From Leishmania donovani (taxonomy: Eukaryota > Euglenozoa > Kinetoplastea > Trypanosomatida > Trypanosomatidae): 64,000 nucleotides of DNA. The position numbers were made by a program, and so were the translations under genes. How positions within the stretch are numbered: the first letter of the stretch is position 1; each line of letters begins with the position of its first letter. Below are positions 28,871 to 39,930 of the stretch, piece after piece. The notes beneath the pieces were generated by a model, which made no database searches, was not told the origin of the DNA, and saw only the letters and a list, made by a program, of their open reading frames with translations. The stretch covers positions 175,452-239,451 of the forward strand of contig NC_018242.1 in the NCBI RefSeq assembly GCF_000227135.1, given 5' to 3'.

Positions 28871-30324
28871 TGGAGACCCCACAACACCCTTCCAGTGCTC
28901 GTGTGCAGATCCGCTGGATGCGGTCTGCCAAAAGAAGAACCACAGAGCTGCGGACGCGGCCGCCGCGTGACGAGGTAGGTCACTCCACTCGTCGCGGACG
29001 AGCTGCCGCGCATCTGGCAAGGAGCCGTGACCGCCCAGTGTGGTCACATTGTCGGACGTGAAACACAGCGTGCAGCAGCGGCGGTGGAAGAGGAGGCGCC
29101 GCAGGACAAAAAGACAGCGGCGAGCAACAAGCGCACGTGGAAGAGATGCGATTTCGACACATGCTGGGACGAGAAGCAAGCAGGCGGGGGCGTGCGTTAC
29201 TCGCAAGCAGACGCAGCGGCGCCGCTCGTTTTGGCCCCCTAACGTACAGTGAAGCTGTAAAACCGGAAGTCGCCGCCGAGGAGCATGCGGCGCGGCATAC
29301 GCCTCTCCTCATATCTGCCAGCTGGGTGAAGGGCGATTTGTTGTGGCGGGCTGAGGTGCTGTCGTGTCGAGGACGACAGACGCTATGCGCGTCATGGCCA
29401 CGCTGCCTCGTTCTGGCCCCAGATCCATGATTCTTGGCGCAGTCTGCCGCATTTTCGTTTTCTCTCCTCTGACTCTGGATGCATTCCCGGTGTGCTCGTG
29501 TGTGTATGTGTGTGTGTGTGTGCCTCTCTCTCTCTCTGTCAACTGGGCACATCTCCAGCATCGCGGAGGCTGGTGCCGCCACCGCCGCCGCCCTCAATAC
29601 TCCATACCACGACCCGCGTGTGCACGCGGTGAGTGCTCGCTCCACCTCTGAGCATATGCGCATCGGTGTCGGTTCCAAGCTCTGCCATCAACGGCCTCCC
29701 ATCAGCACGGATGTGCCGTGGCTCCCTCCCTGCCGTGAGCGCACCCTACCGCCTGAAGCTCTGTACCTCTCCTCACGTCTACGTTTTCCTTGGCTCCAAT
29801 TCCCTTGCCTCTCCGGCAACGTTCGCACGCCTATACATGCGCACCAACGAGCGTGGCCCCGGACGCGTAGTGAAGCGCCGCTGCTTTGGTCTCTTGCTTC
29901 TTCGCTTGTTTTTGTTCGGGTCTTTCCGCTTGATCACGACGACTCGTCAGGCACAAGTGCGTCTCCACAAGGTGCCTCCCGTCACGCCTGTAGATCTCCG
30001 TCCACCATCCACCACTGATCCCGTCCTCTGCACACAGTGCGAACACCCTCTGCGTCCCTCAGGGCTCTCCCCCACCACCACCACCGGCTTTCGCAAGTCT
30101 GCACACGCGCGCCCTTTCACCGTGTGAGAGGAAGCGAGAGCTGGCGTCTGTCGTGCACACAGTCGTTCTGTCATTCGGGTGCGTGCCGTCCCCAACTCTC
30201 TGCCACCTGTGCATCTGCACGTGCTCGGCGTGCCGCAGCGCCCCTCCCCCTCTCTTTCGTAGCCGTGGACGCACACCAACGCGGCTGACGCGCACCGCCC
30301 CTTCGTACCTACGTGTTGGCCGGG
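28871..30324 (+). other. Intergenic spacer
   Basis: No supported gene. The first 600 bases are mixed-composition, purine-containing 3'UTR-like sequence; beyond 29440 it turns pyrimidine-rich. The tract at about 30239-30258 with AG at 30261-30262 is the probable acceptor for the coiled-coil gene. Confidence 0.5.
30236..30262 (+). promoter_or_regulatory. Trans-splice acceptor for the CCDC151-like gene
   Basis: A run of C/T (30239-30258, broken by little else) is followed by the first AG at 30261-30262. The resulting leader is about 62 bases to ATG 30325. Confidence 0.55.
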
Positions 30325-32352
30325 ATGACCATGAACGGCACTGCGACGGAGAACATCGCCAAGAAGCGTCAGTCGGTGCTCGATGTGGGGCAGCGCAACC
30401 AGCTGGAGGCGATGCAAGCCGAGGTGCGCCGTAACAATGAGCAGCTCACCTCGCTCCGCCGTGAGAACAAGGAGCTGCGCATGGTGCTTCAGCAGACCAT
30501 CCGCGGCCAGCGCAACATCAGCGTCGAGGATCACTACGCCAAGGAGGAGGAACTTCTGCATAACAAAATGTGCGTGCTGAAGCGCAGCCTCAACGCCGTC
30601 AAGGGCAAGAATGCCGAGCTGCTCAAGGAGATCGAGCGAGCCACCGAGGAGAACCGCTTCATCCAGCAGGAGGGCAACGGCGTGCTGGAGGAAGACTCCG
30701 CCGTCGCGCACAAAATCCGTGCACTCGAGAACCGCCTGGACAAGTGCCTTGTGAAGCACAACGAAGTGCAGACGATTCGGCGCACGTACGAGACACTTCT
30801 GGAGCGGCTGCAGTTGGAGCAGGCCGGCTTCAACACGCAGGTGTCGTCGACGGAGCAGGCGCTGCAGTGTGCCGACAAGGAGCTGGGCGATTTGGTGGCG
30901 CTCTGGAAGAGCGCGGCCAAGGCGCGGGACGCGGCAAAGGCGGAGGTGTCGGACCTGAAAGCGCAGCTCGCCGCAGAGAGGCAGAGGCAGCTCAAAGACC
31001 TCGAGGAGCGCCGCGTCTTTATCGAGTCCAAGCGGCAGCAGCTGGCGAAGAAGCACGAGGCCCTGCTTCTGAAGATCTCCCAGCAGGAGGAGCGGCATGC
31101 GCGCACAATGCAGCGCATGAACAGCGTCTCCGGTGGCAGCGCCCGTCGCCGCGGGCACCGCAGCCGCGCCTCGTCCGCCTCATTGCTCAGCCCGGCGGAT
31201 GTGGAGCAGCTGCAGAAGCAGAAGACGGCGTACCTCCGCCTGCGCGATGTGACAATGGGCACGAACGTCGCAGACGTCCTCGCAAGGCTGCGTGAGAGGT
31301 CGGATCACCACATACAGCTGAAGACCACCGCCGCAGAGCTCGAGGCTAGCATGGAGCAGCTCGACAACGAAAGGTTGGCGCTGCAGTCGGAGTGGGAGGA
31401 GGTGAACCACCGCGCCGGCCACGCGCTTGTGTCCGCCCGCGTGATGCGGGCTGCTCGTGACATGCGTAGCGGTGCTGACAAGGAGAGCGGCACATTGTGC
31501 GGCGCCGAGGGCAAGGATGGCGAGGGCGACAGCAACAGGAACGCCGAGGGGGTGGCTGGCGGCGCCGATGCAATCGACTACGGCCTTCTCGCCGACCGGC
31601 GTCACGAGCGTCGTCTTGTTCTCGACGAATTCCGCCAGCATCTGCACCAGCGGCAGGACGAGCTCGAGGAGGCGGAAGAGAAGCACAACTGGCTCTCTCA
31701 GCTTCTCCGCGAGGTGGATCTTGGTGTGCAGTACCTGGCCGAGAAGCTGTCCATCTCCGGCGCGCAGGCCGTGGACGTCTCCGCTACGTCGCAGCAGCAT
31801 CAGAAGCAGCGAAGCGCCACTCAGACAAGCCTGACGATCGATCTGCTGCGTAACTGCGGTGCCAAGCTGCAGCTGATGCTGGAGGAACTGTCCCCCGAAG
31901 AATTGGACGCCGTCGTGCGGTCGATGAGCAGGGCCAAGTTTGTGATTCTTGGCACGAATGTGCGAGTCCCCGAGGTGCTGGAGGCGCAGCGCATCCACCC
32001 GCAGCAGCAGCAGCAGCAGATTTCTTCCGCATCCCGCGCGCGCGGGTCTCCTTCGCACACCGGCGGCGCTTCCACGTCACCGGTTTCTATGGGGGCACCG
32101 GGTGGTGGTCCCTCGTCGACGGTGTGGCGTGCTGGAAGCACTGATAGCGGCACATCGACGGCTGGCGCGGCTGCCTCTGGCGCAGCGACAACGGCTTCGG
32201 CTGCAGCAGCCCTGACGGAAGACTATCCTGAGAATGAGATTCATGACCGGCAGGAGCTGAAAATGATGTCGATGGCGACGGTGCAGCGGGAGCAGCAGAA
32301 GGCGCGCAAGCGTCAGATGCAACAGCGACGCAGCAAGGAAGAAATGGTGTAA
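30325..32352 (+). CDS. Coiled-coil protein, CCDC151/ODA10-like (outer dynein arm docking)
   Basis: 675 aa from ATG 30325 (MTMNGTATEN; a second ATG at 30331 is also possible, and an upstream GTG was not used). Almost continuous coiled coil from residue 15 to about 500. The N-terminal coil (RNQLEAMQAEVRRNNEQL, LRRENKELRMVL) and the segment at about 133-165 (LENRLDKCLVKHNEVQTIRR, then TYETLLERLQ) match the pattern of CCDC151/ODAD3/ODA10, which helps assemble and dock outer dynein arms on axonemal doublets. The related CCDC63/CCDC114 family is an alternative. Residues about 550-640 are a disordered insert with a Gln run and Ala/Ser/Gly-rich sequence; a basic helix closes the protein. A flagellar role is inferred from family resemblance by eye. 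Confidence 0.6.
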   Translation: MTMNGTATENIAKKRQSVLDVGQRNQLEAMQAEVRRNNEQLTSLRRENKELRMVLQQTIRGQRNISVEDHYAKEEELLHNKMCVLKRSLNAVKGKNAELLKEIERATEENRFIQQEGNGVLEEDSAVAHKIRALENRLDKCLVKHNEVQTIRRTYETLLERLQLEQAGFNTQVSSTEQALQCADKELGDLVALWKSAAKARDAAKAEVSDLKAQLAAERQRQLKDLEERRVFIESKRQQLAKKHEALLLKISQQEERHARTMQRMNSVSGGSARRRGHRSRASSASLLSPADVEQLQKQKTAYLRLRDVTMGTNVADVLARLRERSDHHIQLKTTAAELEASMEQLDNERLALQSEWEEVNHRAGHALVSARVMRAARDMRSGADKESGTLCGAEGKDGEGDSNRNAEGVAGGADAIDYGLLADRRHERRLVLDEFRQHLHQRQDELEEAEEKHNWLSQLLREVDLGVQYLAEKLSISGAQAVDVSATSQQHQKQRSATQTSLTIDLLRNCGAKLQLMLEELSPEELDAVVRSMSRAKFVILGTNVRVPEVLEAQRIHPQQQQQQISSASRARGSPSHTGGASTSPVSMGAPGGGPSSTVWRAGSTDSGTSTAGAAASGAATTASAAAALTEDYPENEIHDRQELKMMSMATVQREQQKARKRQMQQRRSKEEMV

Positions 32353-33837
32353 GAGCATCGCTGCTGCGTTTCTGCGCGCCGTCATTTGAACAACTCCACC
32401 CCACCCCCGTCCACCTCGCTCTCAGCTTCGTGTCGAGTCCTTTTCACGGTGTCACCAAGGCACGCGAAGATAGCCATCACCACTGCTCCGCTGCCGCTGC
32501 TAATCCTCCAGTGAGTGTCTGTGTTTTGCGTGCGTGTGCGCTCACTTAGCGGTTCCCGCAGCTCACGACTCCTGACATGTCGTCCCCCTCCCCGCCACCT
32601 TCCCAAACCCTCTCCACGCCCTCAAAGCAGCCTCATGTACATCTAGATGTTCTCTACATCTTTCCGTATATCTGCTCTGCCTGTCAAGTGATCCGCGTCG
32701 AAGCCGACAAGGTAAGTGACGCGAACGAAGGACAGGAAGCAAGCGCAGCGCGCACACCCATGATGTGAACACGATCTCCTATCGCTGTGCGCCCCGCGCG
32801 TCTGTCTCTGAGCAGGGATGTCTGTGTTTTGGTCAGTGTGTCAGTGTGGTGGTGTGTCGGTCGGTCTGCCCCACCCCACTACAGTGTGGTCGGCTTCGGC
32901 TCTTTCCGTTAGTATCCTTTCGGGGCTTGTCCGTCTCCTCTGTGTCTACCTGTATATATATATATATATATATGCGTATGTATGTATGCCTCTGTGCCTG
33001 TGCGTGTGTGTGTGCGTGTGTAGCCTCCCTCTCTCTATGTATGCACGGTGGCGCTGCTCTCTCCACCAACACCCACCGCCCACCACCGCCATCTCGATTT
33101 CGCTTACAACGTTTTCCGTTTTCCTTGTTCTTATTCCGAATTATGTTCCCTCTCCCTCCCTCTCTCTCCACTTGGGCAGCACGGAGGTGCAGCATGTCGT
33201 GAAGGGGCGTCGAAGCCACTGCCAGTCGACTCGTACACGTATCCGTATCCTCGGTGATGGGTGCTGGGAAGTCGCGTAATATCCTTCACTGTATCGCTCC
33301 CTCTCTGCTAGCGGAGGGTGTCGAGCGTTGCTCTTGGGCGGTGCCTCGTGGGTCCGTCGACGGCGGCGCATGTGCTTATCTGCAGGCGCCCCTAACAGCG
33401 TGCATGTGTCTCTCCGCTTCTCCCTCCTTCCTTACCCGCTTTCGCGCCTGTCCGACACCCTCTCCGCTGCTTCTTCGGGAGATGTGTGTGCGTGCTCGGA
33501 CTCTTTGTATCGGCGCCCACTCCCGCATACTCGTCTCCCGTGAGGGCGCACGCATGAGCCGCGTGCGGTCACCCTTTCCCTCACATCCCCTGCTTTCCTC
33601 TCTCGCTCTCGCTCTCGCTGATGGGCCGCTGACGCGCTTCATCGCTTCGCTTCGAGCGCTCCATTTAAAGAGACGTGGGCGGTGGTAGTACGGCCCGTCG
33701 GCCACACGCCATCGTTGTTGCCGTCGCTGCCAGCTCACCGGCCGGCTGCTTCGGCGTTGGCTTTGTTTGTGTCGCTGCTGCAGCACTTCGATCTCGCTGC
33801 CGGGGCAGCGTACACACGTCTGCGTAAGTCCGCGGAA
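32353..33837 (+). other. Intergenic spacer with TA microsatellite
   Basis: No supported gene. Contains an AT/TA run at 32953-32973, GT runs at about 33001-33022, and pyrimidine tracts near 33120-33180 and 33570-33615. The candidate acceptor for the next gene is the AG at 33655-33656. Confidence 0.5.
32953..32973. repeat. (TA)n microsatellite
   Basis: About ten uninterrupted TA units, followed by TATG/TGTA-type variants. Confidence 0.9.
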
Positions 33838-36800
33838 ATGACGCGAACCGGGGCTGCCGCTGCTTCTGGTGCATCGTCGTCGACGTTGTCGTCGCCGTCC
33901 ACAGCTGTTGCTCCCAGCGATGATGTCGTTCCCCAACAACACCAATGGCAGCAGCAGCGCCACCTTCTTCGTTGCTTCGCCTTGGCAGACCTCCTTGGCG
34001 TGTCACCGACAGTGATGCAGCAGCTGGCGAACGCCGCGGCAACGCCGTCTAGCTCGCTGCGCCACGCACGCAACACTTCGCGCTCCAGCTCTCACTGCTC
34101 CACCGAGAGCGACCCCGTGATGCAGGCGTATCAACTGGAGCAGATCCTCGTGGCCGCCGTTCTGAAGCGGCTTTCCGATCGCTGCTGCGACTCCGACCAG
34201 AGCATCCAGGATATTGGTAGCGTAGATGCACGGCAGCCGGCAGCTTCTTCGGTCTCGACGACGGCGCGGCAGCCTGCGCAAAAGCACCAGCCCTCGTCTT
34301 TGAAGGCACCTCCGTGGTCGGCAGCACTGTCTGAGCCACGGCGTGCCTGTAAGTCTCCGCAGCAACCAGATGGGGGGTTGTTGCTGCCTTCGGTGCTGAG
34401 TTCCCCGCAGGGGGTGGCCCGCGTGGACGCCTTGCACGCGTCTTTCCTCCCGCTACTGCTTGTCGCGCTACTGCAGCGCGTGAGTGAGGGAAGGGGCGGC
34501 GATACGCAAGTCACAGACGCCGCGGTGCCGAAGCAAAAAGCTGGCACTAACGCGGCCGTCTTATCTCTGCGGCAGCAGCGAAGTTGTCGTGATGCGCTTC
34601 ATCAGCTGCTGCCACTCTACACGCATCTGCTCCTGCAGCGACAGCGCGCCGCCTGTGCTGTGGTGAGCTCCGTTGTGGTGGCACTACAGGCGTGCCCGTG
34701 TAGTCGTCACGATGACGGCGAGAGCACCACCGAGGAGGAAGAGAGCCGAAAGCGTATTCAGCGTCTAGTGCATCAAGGACTGTGCTGCAGCGAGGTCAAG
34801 CAGTGGCTGCACGCAGCTCGTCTCTTGTCCGACACGCTCGTGGCGTGTCTCTCCCACGTGAGTCGACGAGCCAGCACAGCAGCAGCAGCAGCACCGCCGC
34901 CGCCGCCGCCAGGCGCCGTCGTGGTGGACGAGGACGATTCGATGGAGGCGCGGTGGACGCTGGAGATGGCCGGGGTGTGGCTGAGTGTGGCAGGGATGCC
35001 ACGCCAAGGTGACACGCCGGTGGCAGAGGGGCGGCGTCCGTCAGATCTTTGGTGGTGGGAAGCAGGTATGAGCGTTTCGAGTGGCGCCGCGCAGCCGGAC
35101 CCCGACGGCAGCACCCTTGCAACTTCTGGGGCCTCAAAGAACCCACAAGACTGCGCGCCGTTCACCGCCGCCACTACCACCACCGCGGAGGCGCTCGCGC
35201 TTGCAGAGGTCATGTGTGCCGTAGGCGAGGAGACGTGCAACGACATCTGGCCCCACGAGGGCGGCCATTCTGGCGAACAGCAGCAGCTGCCACCGTCGAG
35301 TTGTGCAGTTGTTGGTGGTCGGATAGTCGCGATGCTACGCGATGTGATGGCATTCTTTCTCGCTAGGCACCACGACAGCCGCGTGTTCGATCCTCTCCGC
35401 ACCCTTTCGGCTTCCGAGGTGACGGCGACTGAGCCTGGACATCGCTACGTGCTCCTCCTCGCTGAGCGTCTTGAGACGGCGCAGCGCCACCAGCACCGCC
35501 TGCTCGCCGCGGCGGAGCGCGCCGTTCACCGAGTCCTGCAACAGCAGCACCGACAGGACCTCAGCGTCCTCTGGAAACCACCATGGATGATCGTGGCACT
35601 GTGCAGCGTCACCGCCTATCAGCTGCGCACCCAGCTGCATCGACGCGAGCAGCGCATGGCCGAGCTTTACACCGCGACCGCGGCGACGGCGACGGGGGCC
35701 ATGATCGCGTCACCGCACATGAACATCGACTCGCTTCCTCCCTCCGGCAGTGTGGCCGTTACGGATCCGAAGAGACGCAGCAGCAGCGATGAGGTGGACA
35801 GGGACTCTCGACATGGCCGATACTCGTCTGGCGGCGCTCCCTCTACCGCTGCTGCCGCGAAACCCGCGCAGCTAGGGAAGTGGCTTTGGTCAGAGGAAGA
35901 TGACGATGATGCTGCGGCACCGCATGAGAAGAGCCAAGGGCAGTGGTGTGCTCGATCCCTCGATGAGGGTGCTGGACTAGCAGCACACGCAGCGGTGCTA
36001 TCCTCTACAGCCGGCCCCGCCACCACAACATCCGCAGCAGCGGCAGCAGACACAACGATTTCCATGCCGTCACCCCCACCGCCGCCGCTCGCAGTGTCAT
36101 CAGCTCCGTCGTCTGTGCATGCGCTCGCACCTCTTCGCTACACACCGCGCACAAGCAGCTTGCACCATGGGTCTCGCATCTATGGAACGCTGCCGGCGAT
36201 GCACGGAAGTGGGGATGCGTCAGCTGCCGCTGACGAGGACGCCGGAGATGGTGAGCGACTCGCGCGCGGCAGCAACGACTACTACGCGCCTGCTCGGTCG
36301 ATGGAGCGCCTATGGGAGCTGCCAGCGCGCGTGCCGCGGGATTGGACGCCAGCGCTGGCCACGCTGATGGCGTGTTGCGTGCTGTGTCTCAGCTCAACCT
36401 CGACGACGGCGGCGGCGTCACGGCTCGCGGTGCTGCTTGGTGAGACGCTACTGAGTCGTCATTCCGCGGAGGCGGAGTTGGCGCACAACACCGCTTCTAC
36501 TTCTCTCAGTGGCTCGGCCTTTGAGCCGTTGGCGAGGCCAGTCGCCAGCCCGCGAGCAAGCCTCCCTGACTTCAGCTTCAGCAAGCGCCACGAGGCTTCA
36601 GCGGCGACGGCAGCCGGCGTAAGTGTGCGCAGCAGCGTGTGTAGTAGCAGCGCCACCAACAGTATCGCTGACGTATCCATGGCAGTGGATAGCACCGACA
36701 GGGGCGGGGAGTTCGCCAGCTCCGTGGTAGCTGTGGGGGCACTGGCGCAGTGGCACCTGCGAGGGCTGATCCGGCAGTTGTGCCTCCCAGTCAACGGGCG

Positions 36801-39093
36801 AGTGCTGCCGAGCGAGCAGGCCGGCCGAGACCGTCTTCGAGGCCGCCACACTAAAGCTTCAAGGACGCGTTCTGCTGCCGGGTCATCCTCGCTGGCTCTT
36901 CTTAGCAACGCCGTCGACCGCACCTCCGCGACGCCCAGCTCGGCGGGTGCGGTGGCAGGAGGCGATTCGTGGTTCACGAGGTACAACCAGACCACCCGCG
37001 CCCGTTCCCGTGTGCTGGATGCGGCGATGCGCTCGGATCGCCGCGGCGCGGATGCCGCCGCATCGTCCTCCCTTCCACCGGCAGGTGGTGTCTTGCGCCG
37101 GCTTGATCCCGTGTCCCTTCTCGCCAGTTGCTTCGCCCTGATGCACCTACTGCAGACCCAGCCGCGCTTCTTCCAGAAGGCGAGGTTGGGCGGACGCACA
37201 ATGCAGGAGTTGCGACTCGGCGTGCTGGAAGCTCGCTGGGGCGGCGAGCCGGGGTGCGCAGCACAGATGCTGCAGCGTCACGGCTCGGCGACGAGCATTG
37301 TGACGGTTTCCGTCAACAGCGTATCGAGAGCCCTTGTGGACGGCACAGCTGGCGGGCACGCCGACCCGCGCGCCGGCGGCGCAGATGCGTCGCGGCGTCG
37401 CCGGGATGCCTTTCGCTTTGCCCGTGGTCGCTCACTGTGGGATCGCCCCGGCGCGGGGGCACCAGAAGCGGCACTGGGCAGGCCGCTGGGCATGGGCGCG
37501 AGCGATGACGACGGTGACGATGACGATGCGGATGCGCCGGTGCCGGCTGCCGCAGCCGATGCGTACGGCAGCGTGGACGACTCCTGCGATGAAGCAGCGG
37601 CCGCAGCCACGTGTAACTTTACCGAGGCGCTTCTGGTTGTCGTTTCCTACGTTGGCTGCCGAGCCCTTGCAACGGCGTTGGTGCAGCTCGCAGCTCCAGC
37701 CCTCGACAGCGCGGAGGCGGTGGACGCGAGTTTCATCCCGTGTCTGGGCAGTGGCATCGCGCCTGCTGTCACCTTCTCTGCCCCTCCTCGAGACCTTTGG
37801 TGTGATGCTCTGCAGGCGATCACGGGGCTGTTGCTGGAGGCGCATCGAGCACACAGAGGGGGTACCGCTGCCAGCCGCGTTCGTGCCGTGGCAGCGGCAG
37901 CATCAAGGAGTAGCGTTGACCACCACGACAGCACGCGTGCCTGCAGCCACGGCATCCTGTCGTCTGCCAGTCGCTCGGTGGACAGAGCAAGCACGCTGGC
38001 GTCAACAGCAACCGCGACAGTCGGCGTACTCCTGCCAGCCTCCCGCGCATCCGCAAGTACGTCAGTGTCGCCGCAGCCGAGCGACCCTCGGCAAGCACTC
38101 GGCTTGGGCTCTGCCCCGACGGCGCCTTCTTTTCATGCCTCTCGTCCCGTTGGTGATGGTGGACGCGGCGCCCACGCTGCCGCCCCCCCTCACATCGCAA
38201 TCACCGCCACACACTTGATGCCGGCACCGCTGTCAACGGAGGCACAATTCGGAATCGGGGCATTCTTCTTCGCCCTCGTGCGAGCGCTGTTGCAGCTCCA
38301 CGCGTTGTCGTCGGCGGCGGCGACCTGCGTCGGAGGTCCGCCCGGCCAGCAGCAGCAGCAGTATCATCATCGGCCACAGCCTCTACTGTGCGTTGTCCAG
38401 TGCCTCTACGCGGTCGCTAGCATCATTGATGACGTGCTGCACGACTACTCCAACCCTCCGCCTGCCGTGCTGTGTGACGTGCTCGCGATTATGTTGATGA
38501 TACAACCGCTGCATCAGCCATCAGCGACAGTGCAGGAGGCGGGTGCCATAGTGCCGCCGCCGCCAGTTAGCGACACGCTTACTGCGTGGGAGGCGCTGCG
38601 CCTAACGCCTTTCTGGGACGGTGCTCTGCTCGGTCCCTTAGAGGCTGCAAGTCGCGCGTGGGCGTGCCATGAGGAGCGCAGCACCGCCGCACCATCTGAT
38701 AACGGTGAGGAGCGCCGGAGTAGTGATCGTCAGCGCGGCCGCCCCCCTCGCTCGGCAACCAGGCTATGTGAGTCACCATCGGCGTCGCACATCCCCTCAC
38801 CGCCCCAGCCCTCACGCCCGCCGTGGCAGAGCCTCCTCGGGCACCTCCCGTGCTCCCGAGACCCGTTTTCCACGTCATGGTTGCCAGCGGCTTTTCGCGG
38901 GCCATCACGCTCTAGCACCAGCTGGACACTGCTTGCCCTGCTGGCGAAAGAGGACGATCTTCTCTTAGCAGACCCGCCGACAGCAACGGCTGCGAACACG
39001 GCGGACGAGATACGTCAGCTGAGCGTTTCCATCGTGGCGTCCGCGCGGTACACGGAGTGGATGGAGACATTGTGCGAAGCGTGGCAAGCGTGA
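33838..39093 (+). CDS. Large hypothetical protein with helical hydrophobic segments
   Basis: 1,751 aa from ATG 33838 (MTRTGAAAASG); the frame extends to a GTG at 33682 but has no earlier ATG. No family recognised. Long Ser/Ala/Gln/Pro-rich tracts alternate with ordered alpha-helical islands. Several islands are strongly hydrophobic: about residue 837 (LATLMACCVLCLSS), about 1264 (ALLVVVSYVGCRALATALVQ), about 1475 (FFFALVRALLQLHAL) and about 1516 (LLCVVQCLYAVASIIDDVL). They contain charged or Cys residues and recur at intervals, which fits a buried helical-repeat (solenoid) core better than membrane spans, though membrane insertion cannot be excluded. A Gln run lies at 38347-38361 and acidic runs at about 35880 and 37500. 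Confidence 0.78.
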   Translation: MTRTGAAAASGASSSTLSSPSTAVAPSDDVVPQQHQWQQQRHLLRCFALADLLGVSPTVMQQLANAAATPSSSLRHARNTSRSSSHCSTESDPVMQAYQLEQILVAAVLKRLSDRCCDSDQSIQDIGSVDARQPAASSVSTTARQPAQKHQPSSLKAPPWSAALSEPRRACKSPQQPDGGLLLPSVLSSPQGVARVDALHASFLPLLLVALLQRVSEGRGGDTQVTDAAVPKQKAGTNAAVLSLRQQRSCRDALHQLLPLYTHLLLQRQRAACAVVSSVVVALQACPCSRHDDGESTTEEEESRKRIQRLVHQGLCCSEVKQWLHAARLLSDTLVACLSHVSRRASTAAAAAPPPPPPGAVVVDEDDSMEARWTLEMAGVWLSVAGMPRQGDTPVAEGRRPSDLWWWEAGMSVSSGAAQPDPDGSTLATSGASKNPQDCAPFTAATTTTAEALALAEVMCAVGEETCNDIWPHEGGHSGEQQQLPPSSCAVVGGRIVAMLRDVMAFFLARHHDSRVFDPLRTLSASEVTATEPGHRYVLLLAERLETAQRHQHRLLAAAERAVHRVLQQQHRQDLSVLWKPPWMIVALCSVTAYQLRTQLHRREQRMAELYTATAATATGAMIASPHMNIDSLPPSGSVAVTDPKRRSSSDEVDRDSRHGRYSSGGAPSTAAAAKPAQLGKWLWSEEDDDDAAAPHEKSQGQWCARSLDEGAGLAAHAAVLSSTAGPATTTSAAAAADTTISMPSPPPPPLAVSSAPSSVHALAPLRYTPRTSSLHHGSRIYGTLPAMHGSGDASAAADEDAGDGERLARGSNDYYAPARSMERLWELPARVPRDWTPALATLMACCVLCLSSTSTTAAASRLAVLLGETLLSRHSAEAELAHNTASTSLSGSAFEPLARPVASPRASLPDFSFSKRHEASAATAAGVSVRSSVCSSSATNSIADVSMAVDSTDRGGEFASSVVAVGALAQWHLRGLIRQLCLPVNGRVLPSEQAGRDRLRGRHTKASRTRSAAGSSSLALLSNAVDRTSATPSSAGAVAGGDSWFTRYNQTTRARSRVLDAAMRSDRRGADAAASSSLPPAGGVLRRLDPVSLLASCFALMHLLQTQPRFFQKARLGGRTMQELRLGVLEARWGGEPGCAAQMLQRHGSATSIVTVSVNSVSRALVDGTAGGHADPRAGGADASRRRRDAFRFARGRSLWDRPGAGAPEAALGRPLGMGASDDDGDDDDADAPVPAAAADAYGSVDDSCDEAAAAATCNFTEALLVVVSYVGCRALATALVQLAAPALDSAEAVDASFIPCLGSGIAPAVTFSAPPRDLWCDALQAITGLLLEAHRAHRGGTAASRVRAVAAAASRSSVDHHDSTRACSHGILSSASRSVDRASTLASTATATVGVLLPASRASASTSVSPQPSDPRQALGLGSAPTAPSFHASRPVGDGGRGAHAAAPPHIAITATHLMPAPLSTEAQFGIGAFFFALVRALLQLHALSSAAATCVGGPPGQQQQQYHHRPQPLLCVVQCLYAVASIIDDVLHDYSNPPPAVLCDVLAIMLMIQPLHQPSATVQEAGAIVPPPPVSDTLTAWEALRLTPFWDGALLGPLEAASRAWACHEERSTAAPSDNGEERRSSDRQRGRPPRSATRLCESPSASHIPSPPQPSRPPWQSLLGHLPCSRDPFSTSWLPAAFRGPSRSSTSWTLLALLAKEDDLLLADPPTATAANTADEIRQLSVSIVASARYTEWMETLCEAWQA

Positions 39094-39930
39094 TGGTGCG
39101 CGGGCACGTGTATGTGTGTGCGCCTCTTTTCTTTTTCCTTGTCATCGCACCCTCAGCCTCCTCAATCGCCAGCCACGTGGCGTGTCCCTCTGAGACGATA
39201 CGTGCATGCACCTACTTGTATAAGTCACCAATGCCGATGCATCGGCGGAGCATATTCGGCCTCGGACCCCACGAGCAGCAGCAGCAGCAGCTGCTGCACG
39301 GGCGGAAGAGCGAAATGGAAAAAGAAGAAAAGCAAAGAAGCGGTCCTAACGGGGAGCCGCGTGCGTGCGGTGCACCCGAACGCCTCCCTCGCTCACTCAT
39401 TCGCGTCGCCTATCACGTGCGGCATGCCGACGCCTCGCGAAGGGCACCGCGCGACGCCTTTTTTCTCGCTTCATTCGTTCAGCGTTTGTGTCTCTCGTGC
39501 ACAAAGAGAGAGGTAGGCAGAGATGAGATGGGATGTGATGGCGGGAGGCACGGAACTCTCTGCCCCTCCTCCGCCTCCTCCATCTGTCTCGCGTCACCGA
39601 TCCACCCTCGCCTGTATCGATGTCGCCGCCTTGTGTACCGAACCCTCTTTTCTTTCTCCGCCTCTTCCCACCAGCCACCTGCACCTTCTCTCCACTTCCC
39701 GCCCCCCCCCGCGTACGACACACACACACACGCTCACAGGTCTGCTGCCCTGGTGGAAGCGAGGGCAGCCTCTTATCTTTCTTCATTGGCTCTTTCCATT
39801 GCCGCATCGAGGGCGAATTCGCGCAAGGGAGCCAAGGGGGTGCCGCGATCCCGGTGGGGCACAGGGCTGCTTCTGAGTGCGGTTTGTGGGGTCAGAAGGC
39901 AGTCGGAAGCTGTTCGCCCAGGGGGCCCAC
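39094..39930 (+). other. Intergenic spacer
   Basis: No supported gene. Pyrimidine tracts at about 39530-39580, 39645-39700 and 39773-39800; the AG at 39810-39811 is the likely acceptor, giving a leader of about 120 bases to ATG 39931. Confidence 0.45.
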